From Pseudonocardia sp. CNS-139 (GTDB lineage Bacteria > Actinomycetota > Actinomycetes > Mycobacteriales > Pseudonocardiaceae), in NCBI GenBank assembly GCA_001942415.1, contig MKJX01000196.1:1-47602 (forward strand): a stretch of 47,602 nt of DNA, given 5' to 3'. The notes under the pieces are model-generated. The model ran no database searches, was not told where the DNA came from, and saw only the letters and a program-made list of their open reading frames with translations. Each line of letters opens with the position of its first letter. The stretch's first letter is position 1. The translations under genes and the position numbers were made by a program. Below are positions 35,692 to 44,892 of the stretch, one piece after another.

Positions 35692-36081
35692 TCAGCCACG
35701 GGCGCGCAGCCCGTCCAGCAGCCGGGCGAGCACCGCGGGCGTGGGGTGGCCGTCGGCGGTGGTCGGCTCGGGGGCGTGCACGGTGAGGTAGCCCGCCGCG
35801 GCCAGGTCGCCGACCAGCACCCGGGCCACGCCGACGGGGACGCGCAGCGCCGCCCCGATCTCGACGAGGGAGACCGCCCGGACCGCCATGCGGATGATGA
35901 CGCGGTACTCCTCCTGCAGGTCGCCCGCCCAGGCCGCCCGGTCGGTCACCGTGACCAGCGACTCCAGCGGGAGGTCGGAGCCCGACGCCCGGGTCCGCCC
36001 GCCGGTGACGACGTACACGGGCACCACGCGGCCGTTGCGCACGTTCGCCTGCGGCGGGCGGCCGGGCTGCTGGTCGTTCAC
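35692..36081 (-). CDS. DUF742 protein (CvnC-type conservon component)
   Basis: 129 residues from GTG 36081, overlapping the roadblock stop as GTGA. Motifs: RVVPVYVVTGGRTRASGSDLPLESLVTVTDRA, EEYRVIIRMAVRAVSLVEIGAALRVPVGVARVLVGDLAAAGYLTVHAPEP (winged-helix-like) and a final AVLARLLDGLRARG. These are standard for DUF742, the third member of Streptomyces conservons (cvnABCD). The fourth member, a small GTPase (cvnD), normally follows and is absent here. Confidence 0.9.
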   Translation of the reverse strand: MNDQQPGRPPQANVRNGRVVPVYVVTGGRTRASGSDLPLESLVTVTDRAAWAGDLQEEYRVIIRMAVRAVSLVEIGAALRVPVGVARVLVGDLAAAGYLTVHAPEPTTADGHPTPAVLARLLDGLRARG

Positions 36082-36488
36082 GGGTTCGCCGCGCGCCCGG
36101 CGTCGGATCGGACCGCCGGGGTCAGCGCGTGCCCGACGCTGCCGGCCAGCACGGTCATCTCGTAGCCGACGGCGCCGATGTCGCAGCGGGTGTCGGTGTG
36201 CACGGCGAGGAACGCGCCCGGCCCGACCGCGGTGACGAACAGGTAGCCGCCCTGCATCTCCAGGATCGTCTGGGTCACGGGCCCGGCGTGCAGGAGGTTC
36301 GCGGTGCCGCGGGCGAGGCTGACCAGCCCGGATGCCGCGGCGGCCACCTGGTCGGCGAGGTCGGTGGACATGCCGGGGGAGGTCGCGATCCGCAGCCCGT
36401 CCCCGGATACGACAACCGCGTCGACGACCCCGGGTACGCCGCGCACGAAGTCGACGAGCAGCCAGTCCAGCGGGCTCCCGGCGGTCAT
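36078..36488 (-). CDS. Roadblock/LC7 domain protein (CvnB-type conservon component)
   Basis: 136 residues from ATG 36488. LDWLLVDFVRGVPGVVDAVVVSGDGLRIATSPGMSTDLADQVAAAASGLVSLARGTANLL, then ILEMQGGYLFVTAVGPGAFLAVHTDTRCDIGAVGYEMTVL: the roadblock/LC7 fold of conservon CvnB proteins, which act with the small GTPase as MglB-like regulators. It is coupled to the kinase gene (ATGA) and to DUF742 (GTGA). Confidence 0.92.
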   Translation of the reverse strand: MTAGSPLDWLLVDFVRGVPGVVDAVVVSGDGLRIATSPGMSTDLADQVAAAASGLVSLARGTANLLHAGPVTQTILEMQGGYLFVTAVGPGAFLAVHTDTRCDIGAVGYEMTVLAGSVGHALTPAVRSDAGRAANP

Positions 36489-38312
36489 CGCGACCTCCGG
36501 GGGGTGGGCCCGCCGGTGTCGGTGCGGGCGCCTGCCGGCTGGCCTGGTACCGGGACAGCGCCGTGGCGGACTCGGGGGCCGGGGCGGCGGGGTCCGCGGC
36601 GACCGCTGCGCGCAACTGCGGTGCCAGGTTGGCCTGCGGGACGCGCCGGCGCAGCCCGCTCACCGGGTCGACGCTGATCGGGTCGACGCTGATCGGGTCG
36701 ACGCCGGACGCTGCGGCGTCGACCGGCTCCGGGCCGGGCTCGCGCGGGAGTTCCGGCGCGGACGCGTGCGCCGCCGGGGACCACGGTCATGACCGGCCGG
36801 GGCCGCTCGCCGTCGGCGAGCGCGTCCCACCAGCGTCCACCTCGCGTCGCCGCCGGAGGGCCGGCGTTGGTCGATCACGGCCGGCTGCAGCGCCGTCAAC
36901 GCCGGATCGGCCGGCGCCGCCGGACGGTCCTCGACCGGCGGACGGGCCCGGCCGCGCGGCTGCGGCAGCGCGGTGATCGCGCCGTCCCGGGGAGCGGGGC
37001 GGGAGTCGGGCCGGGAGTCGGGGCGGGCCGGGAACCGGGGCTCGAAGAGCGATGGCGGCAGCGTGACGAGCGCGGTGACGCCGGTGCCGGGGGTCGGGCT
37101 GAGGGTCACGGTGATGCCGTGCCGGGCGGCCAGCCGGCCGGCGACGTGGAAACCGAGGCGCTGCGCGACCGCGAGGTCGGCCTCGGGCGGGTCGTGCAGC
37201 AGCGTGTTGGCGACGGCCATCGCCTCGGGCGGCATGCCCACGCCCCAGTCCTCGATGGTGACGAGCTGCCCGCCGGTGCGGGCGCGGTCGGGCCGCACCT
37301 GCAGCGTGACCGGGGCGTCGGGCGGGGAGAACCGCACCGCGTTCTCCACGAGCTCGGCCAGCAGGTGGGTCAGGTCCGCGACCGTGTGCCCGGTCACGAA
37401 CAGGTTCTCGTCGACGGTGAACCGGACGCGCGCGAAGTCCTCCGTCTCGCCGATCGCGGCGCGCACGACGTCGCGCAGCGGCACGGCCTCGCTCCACACC
37501 CGCGCCGGGCGTTCACCGGAGAGCACGAGCAGGCTCTCGGCGTTGCGGCGCACGCGCGTGGCCAGGTGATCGAGCTTGAACAGCTCGGCCAGCGCGTCCG
37601 GGTCACGTTCGGACTCCTCGAGCTGGTTGATGATGTCGAGCTGGCGGTGCAGCATGCTCTGGTTGCGCCGGGCCAGGTTCAGCAGCAGGTCGGACGTGAA
37701 CTGGCGCCGGCCGATCTCCAGGTCGGCGATCTGCCGGGCGAGCGTCTCCTTCTGTTGCTGCTGCTCCTCGGTGACCCGCCAGAACAGCGTCATTCCGACG
37801 CACGCGAAGAGCACCGCGACACCGTGGATCACCGACCACAGCCACGGGTTGTTCTGGGCGGCCGGATGATTGAAGATCAACGACTGCTGCCAGGCGCTGC
37901 CGATCCCGTGGCTCAGCACGGTGAACAGGATGTTGAACAGGAACGGCACCCAGTCCTGGTAGAGCGCGATGAACCCGATGATGATGAAGAAGTGGAAGTG
38001 CGACTCGATCGAGCCCGCGGTCAGCCCGACGAGCGCTGCGGAGCAGTACACCAACCCGGCGGTCACGATGGTCGAGGCGAGCCGGCGGTGCCGCCGCAGC
38101 AGGCGGCCGAGCGCCACGCAGACCACGGGCGTGACCAGCACGAGCAGCACCACTCCCGGTGGATGGTGCAACACGAGTCCGAACGCCGCGAGGCCCGGGA
38201 CGTGGAGCGCGAGCAACCACAGGAGCATGCGGTGCCGGCGTTGCCAGTCCGCGTCCCCAATGGTGTGGCCGCGCGGCAGGTGATTCAGGACGACCGTCAA
38301 CAACCCTCGCAC
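36485..38312 (-). CDS. Conservon sensor histidine kinase (CvnA-like; two or three frame breaks near the C-terminus)
   Basis: About 608 residues from GTG 38312 (GGGGA 6-10 nt upstream). Five membrane segments cover about residues 28-185, with SHFHFFIIIGFIALYQDWVPFL in the fourth. A coiled coil follows (TEEQQQQKETLARQIADLEIG), then a dimerization region (RRNQSMLHRQLDIINQLEESERDPDALAELFKLDHLATRVRRNAESLLVL) and the HATPase domain: LLAELVENAVRFSPPDAPVTLQ (N box), TIEDWGVGMP (G1) and LGFHVAGRLAARHGITVTL (G2). The tail is Pro/Arg-rich and reaches SGLRRRVPQANLAPQL, a common end of actinobacterial conservon kinases, after frame changes near 36815 and 36775. A third change near 36530 would give the stop at 36485. 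Confidence 0.88.
36665..36704 (-). repeat. 15-bp tandem repeat inside the kinase tail
   Basis: Two exact copies of GGGTCGACGCTGATC (36665-36679, 36680-36694) and a partial third (36695-36704). In the repaired minus-strand frame it encodes V-D-P-I-S repeated, a length-variable linker. Being a multiple of three, copy-number change keeps the frame. Confidence 0.7.
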
Positions 38313-39097
38313 CGGTTCCCCTTTCGCCGGGAACTGTCGTGGCTCCGGCACGGTCCGGGGAGGGGTGCCGCGCAGACCGGGGGAGCGTCGCGGACGGCGG
38401 GCCGTGCGCACGGATTCCGTGCGGTTCCGACAGTAGCAGGGCATCGCGCTGACCTGGGAGTTCTCCGGGGTCCTTGCTCCTTGCGGCCGATATCGCTGCG
38501 GCGAAGGAATGGGTGAGCTATCCCGATTCGGCCCAGTTCTGCCGTGAATGGGTCGCCGACCGTGGTTGATCCGCTCCGATTCGTAGCCCGGTAAATGTTA
38601 ACCGTTCGGCAATGTGACGTTCGATGGATTGCGGTCGGTCACGCGCCGATCACGGCTCGCGCAACGACGGCGATGTCGGCCCGTCGGTGACGATCGAGCC
38701 GGGGTGGGATCGACGGGGTGGTTGTCCGGATTCTTCTCCGCGTCCAGGGAGGAGGAGCTGCGCGGCGTTTGCGCAGCTGCCGGGTGCAGGCCGGGTTCGA
38801 GACCCGCGACGTGGACGTGAGCAAGCCGTGGTTCGCCGGCGGCACGCCCGCCACGATGGTCGCGCTCGGGCCGGCGCATCCCCTGACCCGGCGGGTCCAC
38901 CGTGGCGGCCGGCGCGCTGGTGGGCGGCGGCGGCGATCATGGCCACCCCGCCCGGTGGACCAGGCCCATGATCACCCCAGGAGCGTCCAGCCCTCGTCAC
39001 GCCCCACCCCGTGTCAGCACGGATGTGCGCGCCGGCCCGCGCGCACGACACTCCGCTCCGGGCCCGGGGACGGGCGTGCCGAGGGGGGATCGCAGCG
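38313..39097. other. Intergenic stretch without a recognizable gene
   Basis: 785 bp between the divergent conservon operon and the VCBS gene. Around 38500-38620 the base composition drops relative to the flanks and holds an imperfect dyad GGTAAATGTTAACC (38590-38603), probably part of the promoter region. Open frames between 38614 and 39000 are short, overlap on both strands, have no ribosome binding site and match nothing I recognize. Confidence 0.5.
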
Positions 39098-40550
39098 ATG
39101 TGGAGCAGGTTCGTCGGGCGCGCGGGGACGGCGCTGTTCGCGGCGTTGGCGGTGGCGTCGGTGCTGGTCACCGCATCCGTCACCGCGCCGGTGGACGTCG
39201 GGGGAGGAGACGTCCGGCCGCGGCCGCGGACGTCCTGCAGCCGCCGGACACCTGGCAGTTCTGGCGGCAGCCCGGCTACGCGGGCCCGCCGCTGCTCGGG
39301 GACGTCAACGGCGACGGCCGGCAGGACCTGGTCGTCCCGGCGAGCGGCGGTGACGTCTACGTCGGCATCTCGCAGGGCGTCCAGTTCGCCACCCCGCAGC
39401 TGTGGCTCGACGGGTTCTGCCGGGCCATCTGCCAGGCGGGCGACGTCGACGGCGACGGCCGGGCCGACCTCGTCAGCTACGCCTGGGGCGACGGCCGGGC
39501 GCCGGGATCGGCGGACGTCACCGTGGCCGTCTCGACGGGCACGCAGTTCGCCGGCCGCGGCGTCTGGAACGACGGCTTCTGCATCACCGAGCAGGTCTGC
39601 CGACTCGCCGACGTCGACGGCGACCGGCGCGCCGACCTGGTCGCCTTCACCCCGTACACCGGACTGGTGTGGGTCTCGAAGTCGACGGGCGGCGCGTTCG
39701 GCGGCAACGCCGTCCTGAACGACTACTTCTGCATCGTCGGGGAGCGGTGCGAGGTCGGCGACGTCGACGGGGACGGCCGCGCCGACCTGATCCTGTTCAA
39801 GCCCGGCGCCCCGGGCAACCAGAAGGGCAACGTGCTGTGGGCCCGCTCCACCGGTTCCGGCTTCGAGGCCGCCCGGTACGGGCACGGCTACTTCTGCGTG
39901 GACATCGAGGTCTGCTCGGTCGGCGACCTCGACGGCGACGGGCGGGTCGACGCGATGCTGCTGAAACAGGTCCCCGGGCAGGGCGTGCGGGAGTTGCTGG
40001 TGTCGCTGTCGGACGGCAGCGGTTCGTGAACGCCGCCCCATTCAGCTGGTCGGGGGCGGTGCCCGGCGATCTCGGCGCGGCCGGTGACGTGGACGGCGAC
40101 GGCCGCGCCGACCTGCTGACCTACGTGCGGGCGAGCAGCGGCAACGAGGTCGCGTACTACGTCGCGGCCAGCAGGCCGCGGGAGACGACCACCACGCCGC
40201 CCGGCACCGTGCCTCCCGACGGCGTGGGGCGGCTGGAGGTCTTCAACTGCAGCGTCGAGCGGCGGAACCTCCACATCTGGGTCTTCGACGCGGCGACGGG
40301 CGCGGTGGTCGTCAGCTCCGACGGGGTGGCGCCGCTCTACAACAGCACTGGGACCTGCCCCGCGTCCGGCGAGCCGTGGGACTTCAACCCCGACGACGGC
40401 CGCTGGTACGACATGGTGGTGGTCGACCCGCTGCAGATCGGCTGCGGCGGGGTGAACGACCCGGGCGTCGCGGGGTGCCGGAAGCAGACGCTGCGCCTCC
40501 GGGGTGCCGAGGGCGGGCCGACCTGGCAGGTGGTGGTCCCGCCCGCCTGA
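39098..40550 (+). CDS. Secreted FG-GAP/VCBS beta-propeller protein with Cys-paired blades (two frame breaks)
   Basis: About 484 residues from ATG 39098 (GAGGGGGG upstream). Signal peptide RAGTALFAALAVASVLVTASV. Six calcium-loop repeats follow: DVNGDGRQDLVV, DVDGDGRADLVSY, DVDGDRRADLVAF, DVDGDGRADLILF, DLDGDGRVDAMLL and DVDGDGRADLLTY. Repeats 2-5 are each preceded by a cysteine pair (FCRAIC, FCITEQVC, FCIVGERC, FCVDIEVC), likely one disulfide per blade. After a Thr/Pro linker (ETTTTPPGTVPPDG) comes a ~110-residue C-terminal domain with LEVFNCSVERRNLHIWVFD and three more Cys. Frames change near 39222 and 40022. It should fold as a propeller outside the cell; ligand unknown. Confidence 0.85.
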
Positions 40551-40607
40551 CGGCCGGCCCCGGGCGCCGAGAGTTCACGTCGCCGAAACCCGCTCCGGGT
40601 CTATCTT

Positions 40608-40626
40608 GGTGAAACTGCGTCTCACC
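40608..40626. promoter_or_regulatory. Imperfect dyad GGTGA...TCACC in the glnT 5' region, with -10 TATCTT
   Basis: GGTGAAACTGCGTCTCACC is symmetrical at 14 of 19 positions and begins directly after TATCTT (40602-40607), a usable -10 box. It lies 28 bp before the glnT start. A repressor here would block transcription; the XRE-cupin gene at the end of the operon is a candidate. Confidence 0.45.
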
Positions 40627-40653
40627 TCGTGACAAGACGGATCGGGAGCAGAG

Positions 40654-41979
40654 ATGACGCTCGACCTGCCCACGCGCCCGGCCGGCCCCGGGACCGCACC
40701 CGCCGGCCTCGCGGAGCGGGCCGCGGCCGACGGGGTGCGGTTCCTCCTCGCCCTGTTCGTCGACCTGGTGGGCAAGCCCTGCGCGAAGCTGGTGCCGGTC
40801 GAGGCGGCCGCCCAGCTGCAGGAGGAGGGCGTCGGGTTCGCCGGGTACGCGGTCGGCGCGATCGGGCAGCAGCCCAGCGACCCGGACCTGATCGCGGTCC
40901 CGGACCTCGCGACCTACACGCCGCTGCCGTGGGTGCGCGAGGACCTGGCGCTCGTGCACTGCGACCCGCACGTCGAGGGCGCGCCGTGGCCGTTCGCCCC
41001 GCGCGTCATCCTGCGGGCCGCGCTGGAACGGGCCCGGGCCGCGCAGCTGGAGCTGCAGGCCGGCGCCGAGGTGGAGTACTTCCTGGTCACCCGGGACGCC
41101 GAGGGGCGGCTCGTGCCGGCCGACGGGAAGGACGTCGCCGCCCAGCCCTGCTACGACGCGCGCGGGCTGACGCGCATGTACGAGCACCTGACCGGCGTGT
41201 CGACCGCGATGAACGCGCTGGGCTGGGGCAACTACGCGAACGACCACGAGGACGCCAACGGCCAGTTCGAGCAGAACTTCGCCCACGCCGACGCGCTGAC
41301 CACGGCGGACCGGGTGATCACCGCCCGGTACCTGATCTCGGTGCTCGCCGAGCAGCGCGGGATGACCGCGACGTTCATGCCCAAGCCGTTCGCCGACCGG
41401 ACGGGCTCGGGGATGCACCTGCACCTGTCGCTGTGGCGGGACGGGGCGGCGCTCTTCCCAGGCGCCGAGGGCGGGCTGTCCGGGCTGGCGCGCAGCTTCA
41501 TGGCCGGGGTGCTGGAGCACGCCGCAGGGCTGCAGGCGGTGCTCGGGCCGACGGTGAACTCGTACAAGCGGACGGGCGCGGCGTCGCCCCGGTCGGGTGC
41601 GACGTGGTCGCCGCGGCGGGCCAGCTACGGCGGCAACGACCGGACGCACTTCGTCCGGGTCCCCGACGCGCACCGGATCGAGCTGCGGGGCGCGGACGGC
41701 GCGGCGAACCCGTACCTGGCGCTGGCGGCGGCGCTGGCCGCCGGCCTGGACGGGGTCGACCGCGGGCTCGACCCGGACGCGGTGGACGGCCCGGACCTGC
41801 CGCCCACGCTGCTGCACGCCGTCGACGCGCTCGTGGCCGACCCGGTGGTGGCCGGCGCGCTGGACGCGGCCGGCGCCGAGGTCGCCGCGTACGTCGCCGG
41901 CCGGGGCCGCGCGGAGTTCCTGGAGTGGCACGCGGCGGTCGGCCCGTGGGAGCACGACCGCTACCTGACGGCTTTCTGA
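40654..41979 (+). CDS. glnT: Type III-like glutamine synthetase, GlnT / gamma-glutamylmethylamide synthetase (GmaS)-like
   Basis: 441 residues from ATG 40654 with GGGAGCAGAG upstream; intact. N-terminal beta-grasp: GVRFLLALFVDLVGKPCAKLVPVEA. Catalytic domain: LQAGAEVEYFLV, DANGQFEQNFAHADALTTADRV (metal-binding Glu/His), DRTGSGMHLHLSLW (ATP site), TVNSYKRTGAASPRSGATWSPRRASYGGNDRTHFVRVP and HRIELRGADGAANPYLALAAALAAGLDGV. This is the GlnT branch, which joins glutamate with ammonia or, as GmaS, with methylamine. The following glxBCD genes match the N-methylglutamate synthase subunits MgsABC, which makes the amine role more likely. Substrate is inferred. Confidence 0.88.
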   Translation: MTLDLPTRPAGPGTAPAGLAERAAADGVRFLLALFVDLVGKPCAKLVPVEAAAQLQEEGVGFAGYAVGAIGQQPSDPDLIAVPDLATYTPLPWVREDLALVHCDPHVEGAPWPFAPRVILRAALERARAAQLELQAGAEVEYFLVTRDAEGRLVPADGKDVAAQPCYDARGLTRMYEHLTGVSTAMNALGWGNYANDHEDANGQFEQNFAHADALTTADRVITARYLISVLAEQRGMTATFMPKPFADRTGSGMHLHLSLWRDGAALFPGAEGGLSGLARSFMAGVLEHAAGLQAVLGPTVNSYKRTGAASPRSGATWSPRRASYGGNDRTHFVRVPDAHRIELRGADGAANPYLALAAALAAGLDGVDRGLDPDAVDGPDLPPTLLHAVDALVADPVVAGALDAAGAEVAAYVAGRGRAEFLEWHAAVGPWEHDRYLTAF

Positions 41980-41995
41980 GAGAGAGGGGGACGCC

Positions 41996-42887
41996 GTGTG
42001 CGGGATCGTCGGGCTGCACCTGCGCGACCCCGAGCTGTACCCGCGGCTCGGGGCGCTGCTGGAGGGGATGCTCTGCCAGGTGGTCGAGCGCGGGCCGGAC
42101 TCGGCCGGTGTCGCGGTCTACGGGGACCGGCGGCGCTGCCCGCCGGGGCACGCCGCGGTGTCGCTGCTGCGGGCCCCGGCCGCGTCGCGACCTGGTGCGC
42201 GCCGTCCTGCCGGGCGCGCCGGAGGTGCTGGTCACCGTCGCCGGGGACACCACGCTGCTGGCCGCGCCCGTCGGGGTCGACGACCTGGCCGCCGCCGTGC
42301 GGGCGGCCGCGCCGGGCGCGCTGGTGGTCGGGTCGGGCACCGACCTGACCGTCTACAAGGGCACCGGCGACGCGCGCACGCTCGCCCGCACCTACGACCT
42401 CGCCGCCGCGGCGGGCTGGCAGGGCCTGGCCCACACCCGGATGGCGACGGAGTCCGCGGTCGACGCCGAGGGCTGCCACCCGTTCTCCGTGGGGCCGGAC
42501 CAGTGCCTGGTGCACAACGGCTCGTTCGCCAACCACGCCACGATCCGGCGTGAGCTGCGCCGGGAGGGCGTGGTGTTCGACTCGGACAACGACTCGGAGG
42601 TCGGGGCCCGGTTCGTCGCGGCGCGCCTCGCCGAGGGCGACGACCTGCACAAGGCGCTGCGGCTGCTGTGCGAGCGCTTCGACGGCTTCTACACCCTGCT
42701 CGTGACCAGCGGCGACGGCTTCGCGGTGGTCCGCGACGCGATCGCGTGCAAACCCGCGATCGTCGCCGAGACCGGCGCGTGGGTGGCGATGGCGTCGGAG
42801 TTCCGCGCGCTGGCCGGGCTGCCCGGCATCGACCGGGCCCGCATCTTCGAGCCCGAGCCGGAGACGGTGTACGCGTGGACGCGGTGA
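41996..42887 (+). CDS. glxB: Class II glutamine amidotransferase subunit GlxB (MgsA-like; one frame break)
   Basis: About 297 residues from GTG 41996 (GAGAGAGGGGG upstream). The mature N-terminus is Cys (MCGIVGLHLRD), the Ntn nucleophile of class II amidotransferases. VVERGPDSAGVAVYGDR, GLAHTRMATESAVDAEGCHPFS, CLVHNGSFANHATIRREL and SDNDSEVGARFVAARL are the glutamine-site motifs of PurF/GltB-type domains. The frame changes near 42183. It matches the small amidotransferase protein of GlxBCD/MgsABC complexes. The stop overlaps glxC (GTGA). Confidence 0.9.
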
Positions 42888-43561
42888 GCACCGACCGTGT
42901 GACGTTCGACCTGGCGGCAGCCACCGTCCGGGAGCTGAACGCGGAGCTGCACGCGCCCTCGTCGAAGAGCTACGCCGTGCTGAACCCGAACGGCGCGCAC
43001 GCGGTCGCCGCGGGCGTGGACACCGAGATCACCGTCGACGTCCGGGGGCACGTCGGCTACTACTGCGCCGGCATGAACGACGGCGGCGTGGTCACCGTGC
43101 ACGGCAATGCCGGTACCGGCGTCGCGGAGAACATGATGTCCGGCACCGTCCGGGTCACCGGCGACGCGTCGCAGTCGGCCGGGGCCACCGCGCACGGCGG
43201 GCTGCTCGTGGTCGAGGGGTCGGCGTCGATGCGCTGCGGGATCTCGATGAAGGGCGCCGACATCGTCGTGGGCGGCGACATCGGGCCGATGTCGGCGTTC
43301 ATGGCGCAGGCCGGGCGGCTCGTGGTCTGCGGCGACGCCGGGGACGGGCTCGGCGACTCGATCTACGAGGCCCGGGTCTACGTCCGGGGCCGCGTCGGCG
43401 AGCTGGGCGCGGACTGCGTCGAGAAGCCGATGCGCGACGAGCACCGCGCCGAGCTGGCCGAGCTGCTCGCCGCCGCGGGCCTGGCCGCCGACCCGGCCGG
43501 GTTCCGGCGCTACGGCTCGGCGCGGCGGCTCTACCACTTCGCCGCCCACAACACGTACTGA
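42884..43561 (+). CDS. glxC: Glutamate-synthase alpha-helix-domain subunit GlxC (MgsB-like)
   Basis: 225 residues from GTG 42884, intact. After a short N-terminal segment (TVRELNAELHAPSSKSYAVLNPNGAHAVAAGV) it is a right-handed beta-helix with GxxGxxxG turns: VDVRGHVGYYCAGMNDGGVVTVHGNAGTGVAENMMSGTVRVTGDASQSAGATAHGGLLVVEGSASMRCGISMKGADIVVGGDIGPMSAFMAQ. This is the gxGxG domain of GltB as a separate protein. In GlxBCD it links the amidotransferase to the FMN subunit. Confidence 0.92.
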   Translation: MSTDRVTFDLAAATVRELNAELHAPSSKSYAVLNPNGAHAVAAGVDTEITVDVRGHVGYYCAGMNDGGVVTVHGNAGTGVAENMMSGTVRVTGDASQSAGATAHGGLLVVEGSASMRCGISMKGADIVVGGDIGPMSAFMAQAGRLVVCGDAGDGLGDSIYEARVYVRGRVGELGADCVEKPMRDEHRAELAELLAAAGLAADPAGFRRYGSARRLYHFAAHNTY

Positions 43562-43570
43562 GGAACGGCC

Positions 43571-44892
43571 ATGATCGATCCCGCCCTCCGCGAGTCGGCC
43601 ACGTTCGACCGGGCCACCCTCGCCGGAATCCGGCGCGCCGCCGCGACCGGCCTCTACGACATTCGCGGCGGCGGCGCCAAACGGCGCCTCCCGCACTTCG
43701 ACGACCTGCTGTTCCTCGGCGCCTCGATGTCGCGCTACCCCCTGGAGGCTACCGGGAGCGCTGCGGCACCGACGTCCTGCTCGGCGACCGGCACGCGAAA
43801 CACCCGCTGCACCTGGCGATCCCCGTGACGATCGCCGGCATGAGCTTCGGCGCGCTCTCCGCGCAGGCCAAGGAGGCGCTCGGCCGCGGTGCGAGCGAGG
43901 TCGGCACCTCCACCACCACCGGCGACGGCGGGATGACCCCGGAGGAGCGCGGGCAGTCCCGGCTCCTCGTGTACCAGTACCTGCCGTCGCGGTACGGGAT
44001 GAACCCGACCGACCTGCGGGCCGCGGACGCCATCGAGGTGGTGCTCGGGCAGGGCGCCAAGCCCGGCGGCGGCGGGATGCTGCTCGGGCAGAAGATCTCC
44101 GACCGGGTCGCCGCCATGCGCACGCTGCCGGCCGGGATCGACCAGCGCTCGGCGTCCCGGCACCCGGACTGGACCGGCCCGGACGACCTCGCGATCAAGA
44201 TCCTGGAGCTGCGCGAGATCACCGACTGGGAGAAGCCGGTCTACGTCAAGATCGGCGCCTCCCGCACCTACTACGACGTGAAGCTCGCCGTCGCCGCCGG
44301 CGCCGACGTGGTGGTCGTCGACGGCATGCAGGGCGGCACGGCGGCCACCCAGGACGTGTTCATCGAGCACGTCGGCATCCCGACGCTCGCCGCGGTCCCG
44401 CAGGCCGTGCGGGCGCTGCAGGAGCTGGGGCTGCACCGGAAGGTCCAGCTGGTCGTCTCCGGCGGCATCCGCACCGGCGCCGACGTCGCCAAGGCGATGG
44501 CGCTGGGCGCCGACGCCGTCGCGATCGGGACGGCCGCGCTGGTCGCCCTCGGCGACAACGACCCGCGGCACTCGGCCGAGTACCGCGCGCTCGGCTCGGA
44601 GGCCGGGTTCTACGACGACTACCAGGACGGGCGCGACCCGGCCGGGATCACCACCCAGGACCCGGAGCTGGCCGCGCGGCTCGACCCGGTCGAGGGCGGC
44701 CGGCACATCGCGAACTACCTGCGGGTGCTCACGATGGAGGCACAGACCATCGCCCGCGCCTGCGGCAAGGCACACCTGCGCCACCTCGAACCGGAGGATC
44801 TCGTCGCGCTGACGGTCGAGGCCGCCGCGATGGCCCGCGTGCCGCTCGCCGGCACCGACTGGGTCCCCGGTGCGGGGAGCGGGCGTGCCTGA
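43571..44892 (+). CDS. glxD: FMN-binding glutamate-synthase-like subunit GlxD (MgsC-like; one frame break)
   Basis: About 440 residues from ATG 43571. FMN barrel motifs: IPVTIAGMSFGALSAQAKEALGRGASEVGTSTTTGDGGM, GQGAKPGGGGMLLGQKI, VYVKIGASRTYYDVKLAVAAGADVVVVDGMQGGTAATQDVFIEHVGIPTLAAVPQAV, LVVSGGIRTGADVAKAMALGADAVAIGTAAL and ITTQDPELAARLDPVEGGRHIANYL. The stretch before TTQDPEL (EYRALGSEAGFYDDYQDGRDPAGI) has none of the three cysteines that bind a 3Fe-4S cluster in canonical glutamate synthase. One C is lost near 43747 in LEAYRERCG. Probably the site where the amide nitrogen or amine is joined to 2-oxoglutarate (inference). Confidence 0.88.

Noticed and set aside
38614..39000. Short plus- and minus-strand frames in the conservon-VCBS gap
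   Set aside because: No ribosome binding site, conflicting overlaps and no recognizable motif; treated as noncoding.
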